Assembly: GCA_934476025.1 (NCBI GenBank)
Contig: CAKSNI010000066.1
Location: 1 to 6,274 of the forward strand
Source of the DNA: an uncultured Eubacteriales bacterium
GTDB taxonomy: Bacteria > Bacillota > Clostridia > Oscillospirales > Acutalibacteraceae
Direction of reading: 5' to 3'
DNA: 6,274 nt
The translations under genes were made by a program, and so were the position numbers. Below the pieces are notes generated by a model. The model ran no database searches and had not been told where the DNA came from. It saw only the letters and a list, made by a program, of their open reading frames with translations. Positions within the stretch are counted from its first letter, which is position 1. Every line of letters begins with the position of its first letter. This document shows positions 5,507 through 6,274 of this stretch, in pieces.

Positions 5507-6103
5507 TTGAAGCAAAAAGAAACGGTTGAAAAGAAGGAGCTGACCGCCGAGGTATTTGAATGGATGGATGTCCTGGTGACGGCCATTGTCGCGGTGGTGA
5601 TTCTGTTTACCTTTGTGCTTCGTGTTGCGACCATCAAGGGAAAATCCATGCAAAATACGCTGCTTGACGGGCAGCGCACGGTCATTTCCAACTGGTTTTA
5701 CACACCCAAACAGGGGGATATTGTCGTGGTGTCCCGCAATGTGGATAACAGCGTCGGCGAGGAAGCGGCGACGCCGATCATCAAACGGGTGATTGCGGTG
5801 GCCGGTCAAACGGTGGATATCGATTTTCAGGCCGGTATTGTATATGTAGACGGGCAGGCACTCAGTGAACCGTATGCCAAAACGCCGACCAACCTTTCTT
5901 ATGATATCGAATTTCCGGTTCGGGTTCCGGAAGGGCATATATTCTGCCTGGGCGACAACCGAAACGATTCGTTGGACAGCCGTTCCTCCCGGATTGGGGA
6001 TAACGGAATGATTGATACCCGGTATGTTCTCGGCTGTGCCAAGTACCGGATTTATCCGCTGAATCGGTTCGGCCGGATTGATAAGGAAACCGCCCATGAA
6101 TGA
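5507..6103 (+). CDS. lepB: Type I signal peptidase
   Basis: A membrane-bound serine protease (family S26) that cleaves signal peptides from exported preproteins at the outer face of the membrane. The 198-residue product is of the short Gram-positive (SipS-like) form: a charged N-terminus, one membrane segment (about 20-43), then the catalytic domain outside. Nucleophile Ser47 lies in GKSMQNTL (45-52). General base Lys93 lies in IIKRVIAVAGQ (91-101). GDNRNDSLDSR (149-159) is the conserved box E. All catalytic parts are present. The start is TTG at 5507 with GGAGG at 9 nt. It lies 83 nt after rplS, beyond a hairpin terminator, and overlaps rbgA by 8 nt, so those two genes are co-translated. The order rplS-lepB-rbgA is common in Bacillota. 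Confidence 0.97.
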   Translation: MKQKETVEKKELTAEVFEWMDVLVTAIVAVVILFTFVLRVATIKGKSMQNTLLDGQRTVISNWFYTPKQGDIVVVSRNVDNSVGEEAATPIIKRVIAVAGQTVDIDFQAGIVYVDGQALSEPYAKTPTNLSYDIEFPVRVPEGHIFCLGDNRNDSLDSRSSRIGDNGMIDTRYVLGCAKYRIYPLNRFGRIDKETAHE

Positions 6104-6274
6104 AGGACAGATCATCCAGTGGTTTCCGGGCCATATGACCAAAACCCGCCGCCAGATGAATGAAGATATCGCTTTGGTGGATGCGGTGGCGGAAATTGTG
6201 GATGCCCGGATCCCGCACAGCAGCCGGAATCCGGATATTCCGTCGATTATCGGGAAAAAACCGCTGATCGTTTT
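6096..6274 (+). CDS. rbgA: Ribosome biogenesis GTPase RbgA/YlqF, N-terminal fragment
   Basis: RbgA is a circularly permuted GTPase required for late assembly of the 50S subunit. Only the first 59 codons are present. They include IIQWFPGHMTKTRRQM (6-21) and AEIVDARIPHSSRNP (32-46), which closely match the B. subtilis protein start (IQWFPGHMAKARRE and ELVDARIPMSSRNP). The segment ends at KKPLIV, just before where the NKxD (G4) motif should fall, which is outside the window. The ATG at 6096 overlaps the lepB stop by 8 nt, and AAGGA (6083-6087) is 8 nt upstream. The linkage couples a ribosomal protein gene, a secretion gene and a ribosome-assembly gene. Confidence 0.96.
   Translation, partial: MNEGQIIQWFPGHMTKTRRQMNEDIALVDAVAEIVDARIPHSSRNPDIPSIIGKKPLIV

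Noticed and set aside
5471..6142. Long minus-strand open frame of 223 codons opposite lepB
   Set aside because: It is a shadow of lepB, which has complete catalytic motifs. The antisense frame has no ribosome binding site, no recognisable motif and a low-complexity His/Arg/Asn-rich product.
1..6274. Mobile element, CRISPR array, tRNA, phage or defence system
   Set aside because: No transposase, integrase, inverted terminal repeats, regular repeat-spacer pattern, cloverleaf or defence-gene motif was seen. All clear genes are housekeeping or glycan-related.

Overview
The window looks like an ordinary chromosomal segment of a Bacillota bacterium, most likely class Clostridia (perhaps Oscillospiraceae/Ruminococcaceae-like). 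Reasons: strong AAGGAGG-type ribosome binding sites, three genes that appear to start with TTG, near-consensus sigma-A promoters, an nrdR gene, and the order rplS-lepB-rbgA, which is typical of Bacillota. The genus cannot be fixed by eye. No mobile element, CRISPR array, tRNA or rRNA was seen.

Left part (1-3838). The first 18 codons of nrdR run off the left edge on the minus strand. A divergent intergenic region carries one promoter for nrdR and one for a plus-strand gene set. That set is a cytoplasmic cyclophilin-type peptidyl-prolyl isomerase, rmlA (glucose-1-phosphate thymidylyltransferase) and two family-2 glycosyltransferases. Gaps are 35 and 22 nt, then a 4-nt ATGA overlap, with no convincing terminator between genes, so this is probably one operon. 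RmlA would supply dTDP-glucose, the precursor of dTDP-rhamnose and related sugars. The two transferases probably build part of a cell-surface or wall polysaccharide. The later dTDP-sugar genes (rmlB, rmlC, rmlD) are not in the window.

Middle (3839-4919). A short-chain dehydrogenase/reductase lies on the minus strand, converging on the operon with only 7 nt between the two stop codons. Its own promoter is probably at 4741-4769. The rest of the 4608-4919 gap shows no credible gene. It holds this promoter, a long SDR leader and a small hairpin followed at a distance by a T run.

Right part (4920-6274). A consensus promoter drives rplS (ribosomal protein L19) through a structured leader of about 127 nt that resembles the L19 autoregulatory leaders of Bacillota. 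After rplS there is a strong hairpin with a U-rich tail. Then come lepB (type I signal peptidase) and the start of rbgA/ylqF (50S-assembly GTPase), which overlaps lepB by 8 nt and runs off the right edge.

I see no clear new biological system. The points most worth checking are the L19 leader, the direct repeat over the cyclophilin promoter, the hairpin between rplS and lepB, and the linkage of a prolyl isomerase to glycan genes.
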